Below, in pieces: positions 26,299 to 34,942 of a stretch of 64,000 nucleotides of DNA. Both the position numbers and the translations under genes were made by a program. Numbering within the stretch: position 1 is the first letter of the stretch; each line of letters begins with the position of its first letter. The notes beneath the pieces were generated by a model. It was not told the DNA's origin, searched no databases, and saw only the letters and a list, made by a program, of their open reading frames with translations. The DNA lies in the NCBI RefSeq assembly GCF_014174215.1, contig NZ_JABEQL010000005.1, positions 160,604 to 224,603 on the forward strand, given 5' to 3'. The DNA is from Gluconacetobacter tumulicola (GTDB lineage: Bacteria > Pseudomonadota > Alphaproteobacteria > Acetobacterales > Acetobacteraceae).

Positions 26299-27388
26299 CC
26301 CGCCTGACCGTCGCAGCCACCGTATGGGCCAGTGCCTGATAGGCCTGGCCGGCGGGGCTGTCGGGGGCCGAGATGACGATGGGGGCGCCGGCGTCAGCGC
26401 TGGCGCGGATATCGGCCAACAGTGGGATTTCACCCAGGAAAGGCACGCCCAGCGCCTCGGCCTCGGCCCGGGCGCCGCCATGGCCGAACAGGTCCGTGCG
26501 GTGGCCGCAGTTCGGGCAGCAGAAATAGGACATGTTCTCGACCACGCCCAGTACGGGGACGTTCATCTTCTCGAACATCGCGATCCCGCGCCGGGCGTCG
26601 AGTAGCGCGATATCCTGCGGGGTGGAGACGATGACCGCGCCTGCCAGCGAGACCTTCTGCGCCAGCGTCAGTTGCGCGTCGCCGGTGCCGGGGGGCATGT
26701 CCACCACCAGCACGTCCAGTGCGCCCCATTCCACGTCGCTCAGAAGCTGACCCAGCGCGCCCATCACCATCGGGCCGCGCCAGATCATCGCCTGCCGTTC
26801 GTCCACCAGCAGGCCGATGGACATGGCGCGGATGCCCCACGCCTCCAGCGGCGCCATGCGGCCCTCGCGGACCTGGGGCGGTTGGTGCAGGCCCAACATG
26901 CGTGGCAGGGAGGGGCCGTGGATATCGGCATCGAGCAGGCCGACGCGCAGCCCCTCCATCCCCAGCCCGACGGCCAGGTTCACGGCGGTGGTGGACTTGC
27001 CGACGCCGCCCTTACCCGAGGCCACGGCGATGACGGTGCGCACCTCAGGCAGGATCGGCCCCTGCGCGGGGCGACCGCCGGGGCCGCCCAGGTTCAGCGG
27101 CCGGTGGCCGCCGCCCGGTGCGGGCGCGGGGGCGGATGCGGGGCGATGGGCTGTGAGGATCACACTCGCGGTACTGACGCCGGGCAGGGCGCGCAGCGCC
27201 TGTTCGGCCGCCGGAAGCAGGGGCTGGATGCGTCCGGCCGCCGCCCGGTCGGTGGTCAGGGCGACATGCAATGTCCCGTCGCGCAACATTGTCGTATCCA
27301 GGGCCGCATGGTCCAGGATCGTCGATCCGTCCGCGTCGCGGACCTGGTGCAGGATGTCGGTGATCTGCGCCGGCGTGGGTTCCGTCAT
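26276..27388 (-). CDS. apbC: Mrp/ApbC/NBP35-family iron-sulfur cluster carrier ATPase
   Basis: A 370-residue P-loop ATPase. The N-terminal 90 residues are a MIP18/DUF59 domain (QVRDADGSTILDHAAL, ILTAHRP). After a Gly/Pro linker come the deviant Walker A ASGKGGVGKSTTAVNLAVGL, LLDADIHGPSLPRMLGL, VDMPPGTGDAQLTLAQK and the C-x2-C motif FCCPNCGHRTDLFGHGG that binds the transferable Fe-S cluster. The ATG at 27388 has GGAAGGA 6 bases upstream. It delivers Fe-S clusters to apo-proteins; fitting, though not proof of linkage, QueG next door is an Fe-S enzyme. Confidence 0.94.
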   Translation of the reverse strand: MTEPTPAQITDILHQVRDADGSTILDHAALDTTMLRDGTLHVALTTDRAAAGRIQPLLPAAEQALRALPGVSTASVILTAHRPASAPAPAPGGGHRPLNLGGPGGRPAQGPILPEVRTVIAVASGKGGVGKSTTAVNLAVGLGMEGLRVGLLDADIHGPSLPRMLGLHQPPQVREGRMAPLEAWGIRAMSIGLLVDERQAMIWRGPMVMGALGQLLSDVEWGALDVLVVDMPPGTGDAQLTLAQKVSLAGAVIVSTPQDIALLDARRGIAMFEKMNVPVLGVVENMSYFCCPNCGHRTDLFGHGGARAEAEALGVPFLGEIPLLADIRASADAGAPIVISAPDSPAGQAYQALAHTVAATVRRATASGRA

Positions 27389-27594
27389 GGTCAGTCCTTC
27401 CCTGGCGGCCGCGCGGGGCGTGGTCGCGTCGTTGCCCGGACATAGGCGAAAACCGTCTGCGCGCAAATCGGAATGGTCGCACGGGCATGTTCGGGGCATA
27501 TGTAAGAAATCGCAACGGGACTGGAGTGGCGGGCGGTTCCGCTCCATTTGTCGAAAGACGCCGCATGTTGCGGCGGACAGGAGAACCGGCTGAT

Positions 27595-28821
27595 ATGACT
27601 GCATCCGCGCCTCGCCCGCAGGTTTCGTCCGGGTCAGGACAAGGGGCGACGGTGCCTGTGAGGCCGTCGGGGGGCCGGCGAGACCATCGGATCGATGCAC
27701 TACGCGGCGTCGCGCTGCTGATGATGTTCGTCGACCATATTCCGCAGAACGTGCTGAACCGCTTCACGTTGCGCAATGTCGGCTTTGCCGACGCGGCGGA
27801 GATCTTCGTGCTGCTGGCGGGCTATGCCTCGTGGCTGGCCTATGGCCGGAATTTCCAGCGGGTGGGACTGCGTGCCGGTGTGGGCCGGGTGTGGCGGCGT
27901 TGCGCGCGGCTGTATGTTTTCCAGGCCGTCATGGTGGTGGTGACAACGGCGACCATCCGTTACTGGCGTGCCTTCTGGCCGGTGCCTGTCGATTTCCTCG
28001 AACCCGAACTGGCGCATGGGCTGAGTTCCTTCTGGCGTGTCATGTTCCTCGACGCCCTGCCCAGCAATCTGAACATTCTGCCGCTCTACATGGTGCTGCT
28101 GGGTGTCTTTCCGCTGATCTACCTGCTGATCCGCACGAGCCTGCGGCTGACGCTGGCGCTCAGTGGCGGCCTGTGGCTGTTGATCAATCTCGACCCCTCG
28201 ATCAATTTCCCCAACTGGCTGGACCCGGACGGCTGGTATTTCGACCCGTTGGCCTGGCAGTTCCTCTTCACTCTGGGGGCCTGCGGCGCCGTGGTGGCGG
28301 GGCGGCACGACGGCAGCCTGCCGCGCCGGGGCTGGCTGCGCTGGGCCTGCGGTGTCTATCTGGCGGTCTCCGCGCTGGAGGCCTTTCCCTGGCAGCAATG
28401 GGGCCTGCCCGACCTGCGGCCCTTCGCCCTGACTGCGCCGGACAAGAGCGTGCTCGCGCCGCTGCGGCTGCTGGACGTGCTGGCGATCTTCTATCTCGTC
28501 CAGTCCTCGCACGGTGTGCGCGGTGCCGCCGAAGGGCGCATCGGGCGGGTCATGGCGCTGTTCGGGCGCCATTCGCTGGAAGTCTTCTCGGTCGGGACGG
28601 TGATCGACCTGTATGCCCGGCTGGTCTTTACCTCCTTCGGGTCCGGCTGGATGCTGCAGATCGCGGTGAATGTGATCGGATTCACGATCCTGTGGGGCCT
28701 GGCGGCGGTTCTCGACCGGGTCCGTGTCAGGCAGAAACAACTTCAGGCGGGACGCGCTCCGGCGGCTGAGGTGCGCGGCAATCCGGCGCCCGCCGCGACC
28801 GTGATGGAAAGAGCCCATTGA
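27595..28821 (+). CDS. opgC: OpgC domain-containing membrane acyltransferase
   Basis: A 408-residue polytopic membrane protein of the OpgC family. The start region RRDHRIDALRGVALLMMFVD is the family's first-helix motif, followed by FADAAEIFVLLAGYASWLAY and RRCARLYVFQAVMV. About ten hydrophobic segments follow, with FGRHSLEVFSVGTVIDLYAR near the C-terminus. OpgC adds succinyl groups to periplasmic glucans; opgG and opgH are 6-8 kb downstream in this window. Its stop overlaps the SGNH hydrolase start (TGATG). Confidence 0.88.
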   Translation: MTASAPRPQVSSGSGQGATVPVRPSGGRRDHRIDALRGVALLMMFVDHIPQNVLNRFTLRNVGFADAAEIFVLLAGYASWLAYGRNFQRVGLRAGVGRVWRRCARLYVFQAVMVVVTTATIRYWRAFWPVPVDFLEPELAHGLSSFWRVMFLDALPSNLNILPLYMVLLGVFPLIYLLIRTSLRLTLALSGGLWLLINLDPSINFPNWLDPDGWYFDPLAWQFLFTLGACGAVVAGRHDGSLPRRGWLRWACGVYLAVSALEAFPWQQWGLPDLRPFALTAPDKSVLAPLRLLDVLAIFYLVQSSHGVRGAAEGRIGRVMALFGRHSLEVFSVGTVIDLYARLVFTSFGSGWMLQIAVNVIGFTILWGLAAVLDRVRVRQKQLQAGRAPAAEVRGNPAPAATVMERAH

Positions 28822-29495
28822 TGAATGATGCGACCGACCTTCCGCCCTCTCCTGTCCTGCCGCGCCTGACCGATCGGCTGCGGCGCGGCCAGAAGGTGCG
28901 CGTGACCCTGTTCGGGTCTTCAACCACCGAAGGGATCGGCGCCAGCAGTCCGGAACATGGATTCGCCGCAGTTTTTGAACGCAGTCTCGCCCCCTTCGTG
29001 ACTGGCGGGCTGACGGTGATCAATCGCGGAATCGGCGGCAACGGCGCGCAGGAAATGCACGATCGGCTGCCCGGCGTGCTGGCCGACGAGGCGGATCTTG
29101 TGATGTGGCAGACGGGCAGCAACGACGCCTGGCAGGGCGTGAAGCTGGAAACCTATGAGGACCTGACGCGCCAGGACCTGCTGACCACCCGTGGCACGGG
29201 GGCTGATCTGGCGCTGATCGACCCGCAATATTGCCGCATGCTTGAGGAATGCGCAGCCTTTCCGCCTTTCGTCCCGGCCGTGCATCGCATCGGGGCGGAA
29301 TTGGGGATCCCGGTCTTCGGGCGCTATGCCCGCATGAAATCCTGGTGTGCGGAACTGGGCATGGACCGTGACGAATTGTCGCCCGACGGGCTGCATATGG
29401 GTGACCAAGGCTACCTGCTGCTGGGGGAGGCGGTCGCGCGGTGGCTGGTGGAGCTGACGGGGGCGCCGGTGGGAGCGTTCGCGCACGGCGGGTGA
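28821..29495 (+). CDS. SGNH/GDSL hydrolase
   Basis: A 224-residue SGNH hydrolase. Block I is VTLFGSSTTEGIGASS with the nucleophile Ser, block II NRGIGGNGAQEM, block III MWQTGSNDAWQG and block V LSPDGLHMGDQGYLLLGEAV with the Asp and His. There is no clear signal peptide. The one-base overlap with opgC makes co-translation likely. SGNH enzymes remove or transfer acyl groups; coupling to an acyltransferase for glucans suggests editing of acyl substituents, but that is inference. Confidence 0.88.
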   Translation: MNDATDLPPSPVLPRLTDRLRRGQKVRVTLFGSSTTEGIGASSPEHGFAAVFERSLAPFVTGGLTVINRGIGGNGAQEMHDRLPGVLADEADLVMWQTGSNDAWQGVKLETYEDLTRQDLLTTRGTGADLALIDPQYCRMLEECAAFPPFVPAVHRIGAELGIPVFGRYARMKSWCAELGMDRDELSPDGLHMGDQGYLLLGEAVARWLVELTGAPVGAFAHGG

Positions 29496-29590
29496 TTGCC
29501 GGTGGGACGGTCCGCCCTTCCGATTTGGGCGCGATCATGCTCTAGGATAGTCGGATCACGACGACCTGCCTGGTGGAAGCGCTTTACCCC

Positions 29591-31156
29591 ATGTCCCTGC
29601 CTGTTCCGGTTTCCCATCGTCCGTTCGCCGCTGTCGGGCTGGCGGCGGCTCTTTCCCTGATCGCGGCGGGGGGTGCCCGGGCTGAACCCGCGATGGTGGC
29701 ATCCCCGCAAGTTGATGCCGCGCCGTCGATCCGCCTGCCCGCGCCGGGCCGGGGTACCCCTGACAGTTTCGCCGACCTGGCGGCGCGGCTGCTGCCGGCG
29801 GTGGTCAATGTCTCGACGACCGAGACGGTCAAGCCGGGGGACGATGAGGGGGATTCGGAGGGCGATGGCGAGGACGCGCCGCAGATCCCGAATTTCCCCG
29901 AGGGGTCACCCTTCGAGAAATTCTTCCACGACTTCATGAGCCACCAGAACGGCCCCGAGGCCGCGCCGCGCAAGATGCAGGCCCTGGGATCGGGCTTCAT
30001 CATCGATGCGTCGGGGATCGTTGTCACCAACAACCACGTCATCCGGCATGCGGACCAGATCACGGTGACGCTCCAGGACAATACCGTGCTCAAGGCCAGG
30101 CTGCTGGGCCATGACGACCGGACCGACCTCGCGGTACTGAAGGTCGAGACGCCTCACCCGCTGCCGGCCGTGTCCTTCGGCGACAGCGATCATGCGCGGG
30201 TTGGCGACTGGGTGTTGGCGATCGGCAACCCGTTCGGCCTGTCGGGCACGGTGACGGCGGGCATCATCTCGTCGCGTGGCCGCAATATCGAGCAGGGGCC
30301 GTATGACGATTTCATCCAGACCGATGCGCCGATCAACAAGGGCAATTCGGGTGGCCCGCTGTTCGACATGCAGGGGCAGGTGATCGGGATCAATACCGCG
30401 ATCTATTCGCCGTCCGGCGGGTCGATCGGCATCGGGTTTTCGATCCCCTCGGCCGAGGCGCGGGGAATCATCGATCAGCTGCGCCGCACCGGCAAGGTCT
30501 CGCGCGGTTGGATCGGCGTGCGGATTCAGGACGTGACGCAGGATATCGCCGATGGGCTGGGGCTGAAGGCCGCGCACGGCGCGCTGATCGCCGGTGTCGA
30601 GGCCAAGGGGCCGGCCGCCGCCGCCAAATTGCAGGTCGGTGACGTGATCCAGACGCTGAACGGCAAGGATATCGACGGTCGCGCCCTGCCGCGCCTGATG
30701 GCCGATACCGCCCCCGGACAGGTGGTGAAGCTGGGCGTCTGGCGGCATGGCCAGGTGGTGACGGCCTCGGTCACGGTCGGTGCGTTGCCGGAAGACCCCA
30801 AGGAAGCGCCGGCACCCAAGCCCGATACCAAGGCGCAGGGCAGCGTGCAGCTTCAGGGGCTGGGCCTGACCGTGGGGGCAATCGACGACGTCGCCCGTCA
30901 GAAATTCAATCTGGCCGAAGGGCAGAAGGGCGTGGTCGTGACCAGCGTGGCCCAGGACGGCGCGGCAGCGGACCGTGGTTTGCGCGCCGGAGACGTGATT
31001 ACCCAGGTCCAGCAGGCGGAGGTTGCCACACCCGCCGACCTGCGGCGCCTGGTCGATGCGGCGCGGGCGAAGCACCGGCGGTCGATCCTGTTCCTGGTCC
31101 AGAACGGCGATGGTCTGCGTTGGGTGCCTCTGTCGCTGGCGGACGACGCGAAATAA
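29591..31156 (+). CDS. degP: DegP/HtrA-type periplasmic serine protease
   Basis: A 521-residue Do-like protease. A signal peptide (LAAALSLIAAGGARA) is followed by an acidic linker. The protease domain has the triad His in VTNNHVIRHAD, Asp in DDRTDLAVLKVE and Ser in INKGNSGGPLFD. Two PDZ domains follow (RGWIGVRIQDVTQDIADGLG and KGVVVTSVAQDGAAADRGLR). It degrades or refolds damaged envelope proteins. An ATG at 29591 is preferred to a GTG 18 bases upstream. The gene next to it, a FUSC-like transporter, follows after 13 bases. Confidence 0.95.
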   Translation: MSLPVPVSHRPFAAVGLAAALSLIAAGGARAEPAMVASPQVDAAPSIRLPAPGRGTPDSFADLAARLLPAVVNVSTTETVKPGDDEGDSEGDGEDAPQIPNFPEGSPFEKFFHDFMSHQNGPEAAPRKMQALGSGFIIDASGIVVTNNHVIRHADQITVTLQDNTVLKARLLGHDDRTDLAVLKVETPHPLPAVSFGDSDHARVGDWVLAIGNPFGLSGTVTAGIISSRGRNIEQGPYDDFIQTDAPINKGNSGGPLFDMQGQVIGINTAIYSPSGGSIGIGFSIPSAEARGIIDQLRRTGKVSRGWIGVRIQDVTQDIADGLGLKAAHGALIAGVEAKGPAAAAKLQVGDVIQTLNGKDIDGRALPRLMADTAPGQVVKLGVWRHGQVVTASVTVGALPEDPKEAPAPKPDTKAQGSVQLQGLGLTVGAIDDVARQKFNLAEGQKGVVVTSVAQDGAAADRGLRAGDVITQVQQAEVATPADLRRLVDAARAKHRRSILFLVQNGDGLRWVPLSLADDAK

Positions 31157-31169
31157 ATTCCGTGGCCGC

Positions 31170-32276
31170 ATGATGGAGCATGACGCCATGACGGCGGGCG
31201 TACCGGCCGCGCCGCCGCCCGCGCGCTGGGCGACGATTCGCCGGCTGCTGGAGCCACGGGGGGCCGAGATCCGCCAGGCAGCGCGCCTGCTGGTGTCGGT
31301 TCTGCTGTCGGATCTTCTGGCGCGGGCGGTGCATCTGCATGAGCCGGTGTGGTCGGTGATCACCTCGGTCATCGTCACGCAGAGCCGCATCACCCAGACC
31401 CTGACCACCGGGCGCGACCAGATCGTGGGCACGCTGGTGGGCGCGGGGGCGGGCCTGTTCGCCATCCTGCTGGTCCAGACCGGGACGATGCCGGGCTGGC
31501 TGGCCTTCTGGCTGGCGCTGACACCGCTGGCGCTGCTGGCGGCAGCGCGGCCGAACCTGCGCTTTGCCGCCGTGACGCTGATGATTGTCCTGTTGTTTCC
31601 CATCAGCGGCGACCCGTTCCTGCGGCCGCTGGACAGGATCGCCTCGATCCTGATCGGCGTCGTGACCTCGCTGGTGGTCACGATGTTCGTGCTGCACGAT
31701 GCGGCGCGGGGTGATGTGCTGACCGCCTCGGGCCGGCTGATTGCCGATATCGCGGATCTGCTGGACCGGGCGTTGCGCGGCGAACTTGACCATGACACGA
31801 TCGAGACGATCGACGAGGCCTGCCGCACCCATCTGCAGGAAATCTACGGCGCGGTGGCCGAAACCCGGGTGGAGGGGCTGCGCGTCCTGCGCCGGCGGCC
31901 CGATCCGCTGCTGGATGTTCTGCCGGGTCTGCTGCGGCGCCTCCGGGGCAGCGCCGTCTTCGCCGCCCGGGCGGCGACCGAGGCCGGGGAATTGCCGACC
32001 GTGGATGCCGCGCTGGATGCCGAACGCCGGGCGCTGGCGCGCGTGCTGTCGCAGCTTTCGCGCCGCTGCGCCCGTGCGGCGCGCGGACGCCGGCTGATCG
32101 CGCGGGAGGATGCGGCGGCGGTACTGGCCGTGCTGCACCCGCCGGGCCCGTACTGGAGCCCGCCCATGCAGTTTACGTTGGGGATGCTGCATGACGATCT
32201 GGAGCGCGCGGTTCGGGCGGTCTGGTCTGATGGTGCGGCGCTTCCATATTCAGAGGTGAATAAAAGCGGAGGGTAG
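31170..32276 (+). CDS. FUSC/aromatic acid exporter family membrane protein
   Basis: A 368-residue protein. The N-terminal half has about five close hydrophobic segments and the family motif HEPVWSVITSVIVTQSRITQ followed by GRDQIVGTLVGAGAGLFAIL, as in FUSC/ArAE efflux proteins. The C-terminal half is a long, soluble, Arg- and Ala-rich helical region (LIADIADLLDRALRGELDHD onwards). The start is one of two adjacent ATG codons at 31170 and 31173. It probably exports aromatic or other weak acids; the substrate is unknown. Confidence 0.8.
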   Translation: MMEHDAMTAGVPAAPPPARWATIRRLLEPRGAEIRQAARLLVSVLLSDLLARAVHLHEPVWSVITSVIVTQSRITQTLTTGRDQIVGTLVGAGAGLFAILLVQTGTMPGWLAFWLALTPLALLAAARPNLRFAAVTLMIVLLFPISGDPFLRPLDRIASILIGVVTSLVVTMFVLHDAARGDVLTASGRLIADIADLLDRALRGELDHDTIETIDEACRTHLQEIYGAVAETRVEGLRVLRRRPDPLLDVLPGLLRRLRGSAVFAARAATEAGELPTVDAALDAERRALARVLSQLSRRCARAARGRRLIAREDAAAVLAVLHPPGPYWSPPMQFTLGMLHDDLERAVRAVWSDGAALPYSEVNKSGG

Positions 32277-32298
32277 GCGCCATGCTGAACCGGACGAT

Positions 32299-33762
32299 GT
32301 GAGCGCTCTGCCGGATGGTGTATCGGCCCCAGCCTATGATCCGGCCACCATCGGAACCGGCATCGTGCATTTCGGCGTTGGCAATTTCTTCCGCGCGCAC
32401 GAGGCCTTCTACGTTGATCGCTGCCTGGCGCTGGCGGGACAGCACGGGTGGGGTATCGTCGGTGTCGGCCTGATGGCGGGCGGGCGTTCCGAACGCAAGG
32501 CCGAACAGTTCGCGGCGCAGGATTGTCTCTATTCCCTGACCGAGGCCGCCCCGGACGGTGGGCGCGCGGTGCGGGTGATCGGTGCCCCGCGTGGGTACCT
32601 GCTGGCCCCTGCCGACCCGAAGGCGGTGCCGGACCTACTGGCCGACCCGTCGGTGCGCATCGTCAGCATGACGATCACCGAGGGTGGCTACAATATCGAC
32701 GAGACGACGGGGGAATTTCGCCTGGATCATGCTGCGGTGCGGGCCGATCTGGCCGGCGGCGCCCCGCCGACGACAATCTTCGGCTATGTTGTCGAGGCTC
32801 TGGCCCGGCGCCGGGCCGCCGGGGTGGGGCCGTTCACCGTGCTCTCCTGCGACAATCTGCGCCATAATGGGGATGTCGCGCGGGCGGCGTTCCTGGGTTT
32901 TGCCAGGGCGCGCGATCCGGACCTCGCCGCCTGGATCGAGGCGCATGTCACCTTCCCCAACGGCATGGTCGATCGCATCACGCCGTCGGTGGATGATGCG
33001 ATTGCCGGCGCGCTGAATGCCGCCAGCGGGCTGGACGACGCGTTGCCGCTGGTGGCCGAGGATTTCACCCAATGGGTGGTGGAGGACCGGTTCTGCGCCG
33101 GCCGGCCGGCGCTGGAAGAGGCTGGCGTCCAGTTTGTCACCGATGTGACCGGTTATGAGCACGTGAAGGTGCGGATGCTGAACGCGTCGCATATCCTGCT
33201 GGCCTTTCCCGGTATCCTGCTGGACTACCGCCAGGTGGATGAGGCACTGCGCGACCCCGATCTGGCGCGGCTCGTCAATGCCTATCTGGAACTGGATGTG
33301 ATTCCGCGTCTGGACGCGCCGCCGGGACGGGACCCGCAGGATTATCGGCGCAGCGTGCTGCGGCGCTTTTCCAACCCAGCGATGGCGGATCAACTGCTGC
33401 GGATCGGCGGCGATGGATCGTCCAAGATCCAGGTTTTCTGGACCGAGACGGTACGGTGTGCGCTGTCAGATGGTGGAGATCTGCGGTGTATCGCCTTTGG
33501 CATCGCCGCCTATCTGGAAGCGCTGCGTGGGGTGGACGAAACGGGCGTGCCATACACGCCCACCGAACCGACGCTGGACGCCGCGCAACTGGAACTGGCG
33601 GAGGCCGAAGATTTGGGTGCGGCCCTGGCCCTTCCGGCCTTCGATGGCTGGCGCGATATTCAGTCTCCCGCGCTGACCGATGCCATCGTCGCCGCCCGTC
33701 GGGCCATTCGTGACATCGGTGTGCGGGCCGCGCTGGTGCAGTATGGCGGCCTGCCGGACTGA
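32299..33762 (+). CDS. Mannitol dehydrogenase-family protein (mannitol 2-dehydrogenase / fructuronate reductase)
   Basis: A 487-residue polyol-specific long-chain dehydrogenase. It opens with IGTGIVHFGVGNFFRAHEAF and has SCDNLRHNGDVARAAFLGFA, FPNGMVDRITP and the catalytic K-x4-N-x2-H in HVKVRMLNASHILLAFPG. QVFWTETVRCALSDGGDLRC region and a C-terminal Ala-rich tail complete it. The family oxidises mannitol, arabinitol or reduces fructuronate with NAD(P). The start is a GTG with no clear Shine-Dalgarno. Polyol oxidation fits an acetic acid bacterium; the exact substrate is open. Confidence 0.92.
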   Translation: MSALPDGVSAPAYDPATIGTGIVHFGVGNFFRAHEAFYVDRCLALAGQHGWGIVGVGLMAGGRSERKAEQFAAQDCLYSLTEAAPDGGRAVRVIGAPRGYLLAPADPKAVPDLLADPSVRIVSMTITEGGYNIDETTGEFRLDHAAVRADLAGGAPPTTIFGYVVEALARRRAAGVGPFTVLSCDNLRHNGDVARAAFLGFARARDPDLAAWIEAHVTFPNGMVDRITPSVDDAIAGALNAASGLDDALPLVAEDFTQWVVEDRFCAGRPALEEAGVQFVTDVTGYEHVKVRMLNASHILLAFPGILLDYRQVDEALRDPDLARLVNAYLELDVIPRLDAPPGRDPQDYRRSVLRRFSNPAMADQLLRIGGDGSSKIQVFWTETVRCALSDGGDLRCIAFGIAAYLEALRGVDETGVPYTPTEPTLDAAQLELAEAEDLGAALALPAFDGWRDIQSPALTDAIVAARRAIRDIGVRAALVQYGGLPD

Positions 33763-33783
33763 TGGCTTTGCCGGGGCGCTGTG

Positions 33784-34317
33784 TCAGGCGGGATGTACCG
33801 CGCGGATCATCAATCGCGCCTTGGGGTCATAGCTGGCCAGGATCGTGGCGGCCTCGGGCAGGTCGATCGGGGTGAAGCCGACCCGCAGCCAGTAGGCTCC
33901 GGCGCTGCCGGTGGCGATCAGCGCGATCCGGCACAGGCCGGCCTGTGCCGCGCGTTGGGCCAGGATCGCCAGCGCGGCGCTTGGGGCGCCCCGGCCCCTG
34001 GCATCGGGCAGCAGCGCGATATCATGCAGGTACCAGCAATCCGGACGTGCCGGCAGCGCGCCCAGCGCGCAATCCAGCGCCGGCGGGGCGGCGGCGCACC
34101 AGGGATGGCTGAGGACATAGCCCTCGGGTCCCGTGCCGCCATCGAGGAGCAGGCAGCCTGAGGGGCATAGCGCCAGTCGCTCGGTGAAGACCGCCGCACC
34201 CTCGGGATAGGCGGGATGCACCTGCGCCGCGATATTGAGCACGGCGGGCAGGTCGTCCGGGCGCATGGCGCGCCAGCTTGCCTGGCGGGGCCCGAGTGGA
34301 GAGGGGGTGGTTGGCAT
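33784..34317 (-). CDS. GNAT-family N-acetyltransferase
   Basis: A 177-residue GNAT protein. WRAMRPDDLPAVLNIAAQVH starts the domain, and YLHDIALLPDARGRGAPSAALAILA carries the acetyl-CoA-binding R/Q-x2-G-x-G/A pattern. The C-terminal YWLRVGFTPIDLPEAA is the usual last strand. The P-loop reads RGRGAPS, with Pro in an unusual place. The acceptor is unknown. It converges with the mannitol dehydrogenase gene. Confidence 0.85.
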   Translation of the reverse strand: MPTTPSPLGPRQASWRAMRPDDLPAVLNIAAQVHPAYPEGAAVFTERLALCPSGCLLLDGGTGPEGYVLSHPWCAAAPPALDCALGALPARPDCWYLHDIALLPDARGRGAPSAALAILAQRAAQAGLCRIALIATGSAGAYWLRVGFTPIDLPEAATILASYDPKARLMIRAVHPA

Positions 34318-34420
34318 GGGCGGTAAAAACGCTCTCGACAGGCAGGCGACAACTCCAGCATAGCATGCGGCGCGCGGGCGGATAGCGCCGGGAATGTATC
34401 GAGATTGGAGACGGTGCGGG

Positions 34421-34762
34421 ATGGAGGATACGCGTCTGACGGTGCGGATCGACGCGCATGACGCGCCGTTGCTGGGTCATGGCAAGATCCGCCTGCTGGA
34501 AGCCATTGGTGCAAGTGGCTCGATTTCCGGTGCCGCGCGGGCGATGGGCATGTCCTATCGGCGTGCGTGGCTGCTGGTCGAAGCCATGAACGCGGCCTTC
34601 TTGGAACCGGTGGTCGCGACCCGTCCGGGCGGCGGCGGCGGTGCCGAACTGTCGCCGGCGGGGGCTGAAATCCTGCGCCTGTATCGCGAGGTCGAGGAGC
34701 GGGCGGCACAGGCGGCCCTGCCGGCCCTGCGGGAGCTGGCCGCGCGCCTCGCGCCGCGCTGA
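34421..34762 (+). CDS. ModE-like winged-helix regulator (HTH domain only)
   Basis: A 113-residue LysR/ModE-type HTH protein. The DNA-binding part reads KIRLLEAIGASGSISGAARA followed by MGMSYRRAWLLVEAMNAAFL, then a Gly-rich wing (RPGGGGGAELSPAG). This is the N-terminal domain of ModE; the molybdate-binding domains are missing, as in many small alphaproteobacterial homologues. No mod transporter genes are near. The first helices being complete argues against truncation at the start. Confidence 0.87.
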   Translation: MEDTRLTVRIDAHDAPLLGHGKIRLLEAIGASGSISGAARAMGMSYRRAWLLVEAMNAAFLEPVVATRPGGGGGAELSPAGAEILRLYREVEERAAQAALPALRELAARLAPR

Positions 34763-34942
34763 AGGGAGTCTGTCGCACTGGTGATTTCGCGTTTGGGAAT
34801 TGTAACAGCGCGCCGCAATATGGCCACAGGCCTTTGTCATAAATAAAAGATTGCCTGTATGGCAGGAGAGTGCCGGCGCGGTGGCGCCGGTGGCAGATCA
34901 TAGACGGATGGCGCCGCGGGGTGCGGCGTTCGGGGAGTTGGG

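Noticed and set aside
29906..31828. 640-codon open frame opposite degP and the FUSC-like gene
   Set aside because: It spans two real genes on the other strand and shows only composition typical of antisense frames.
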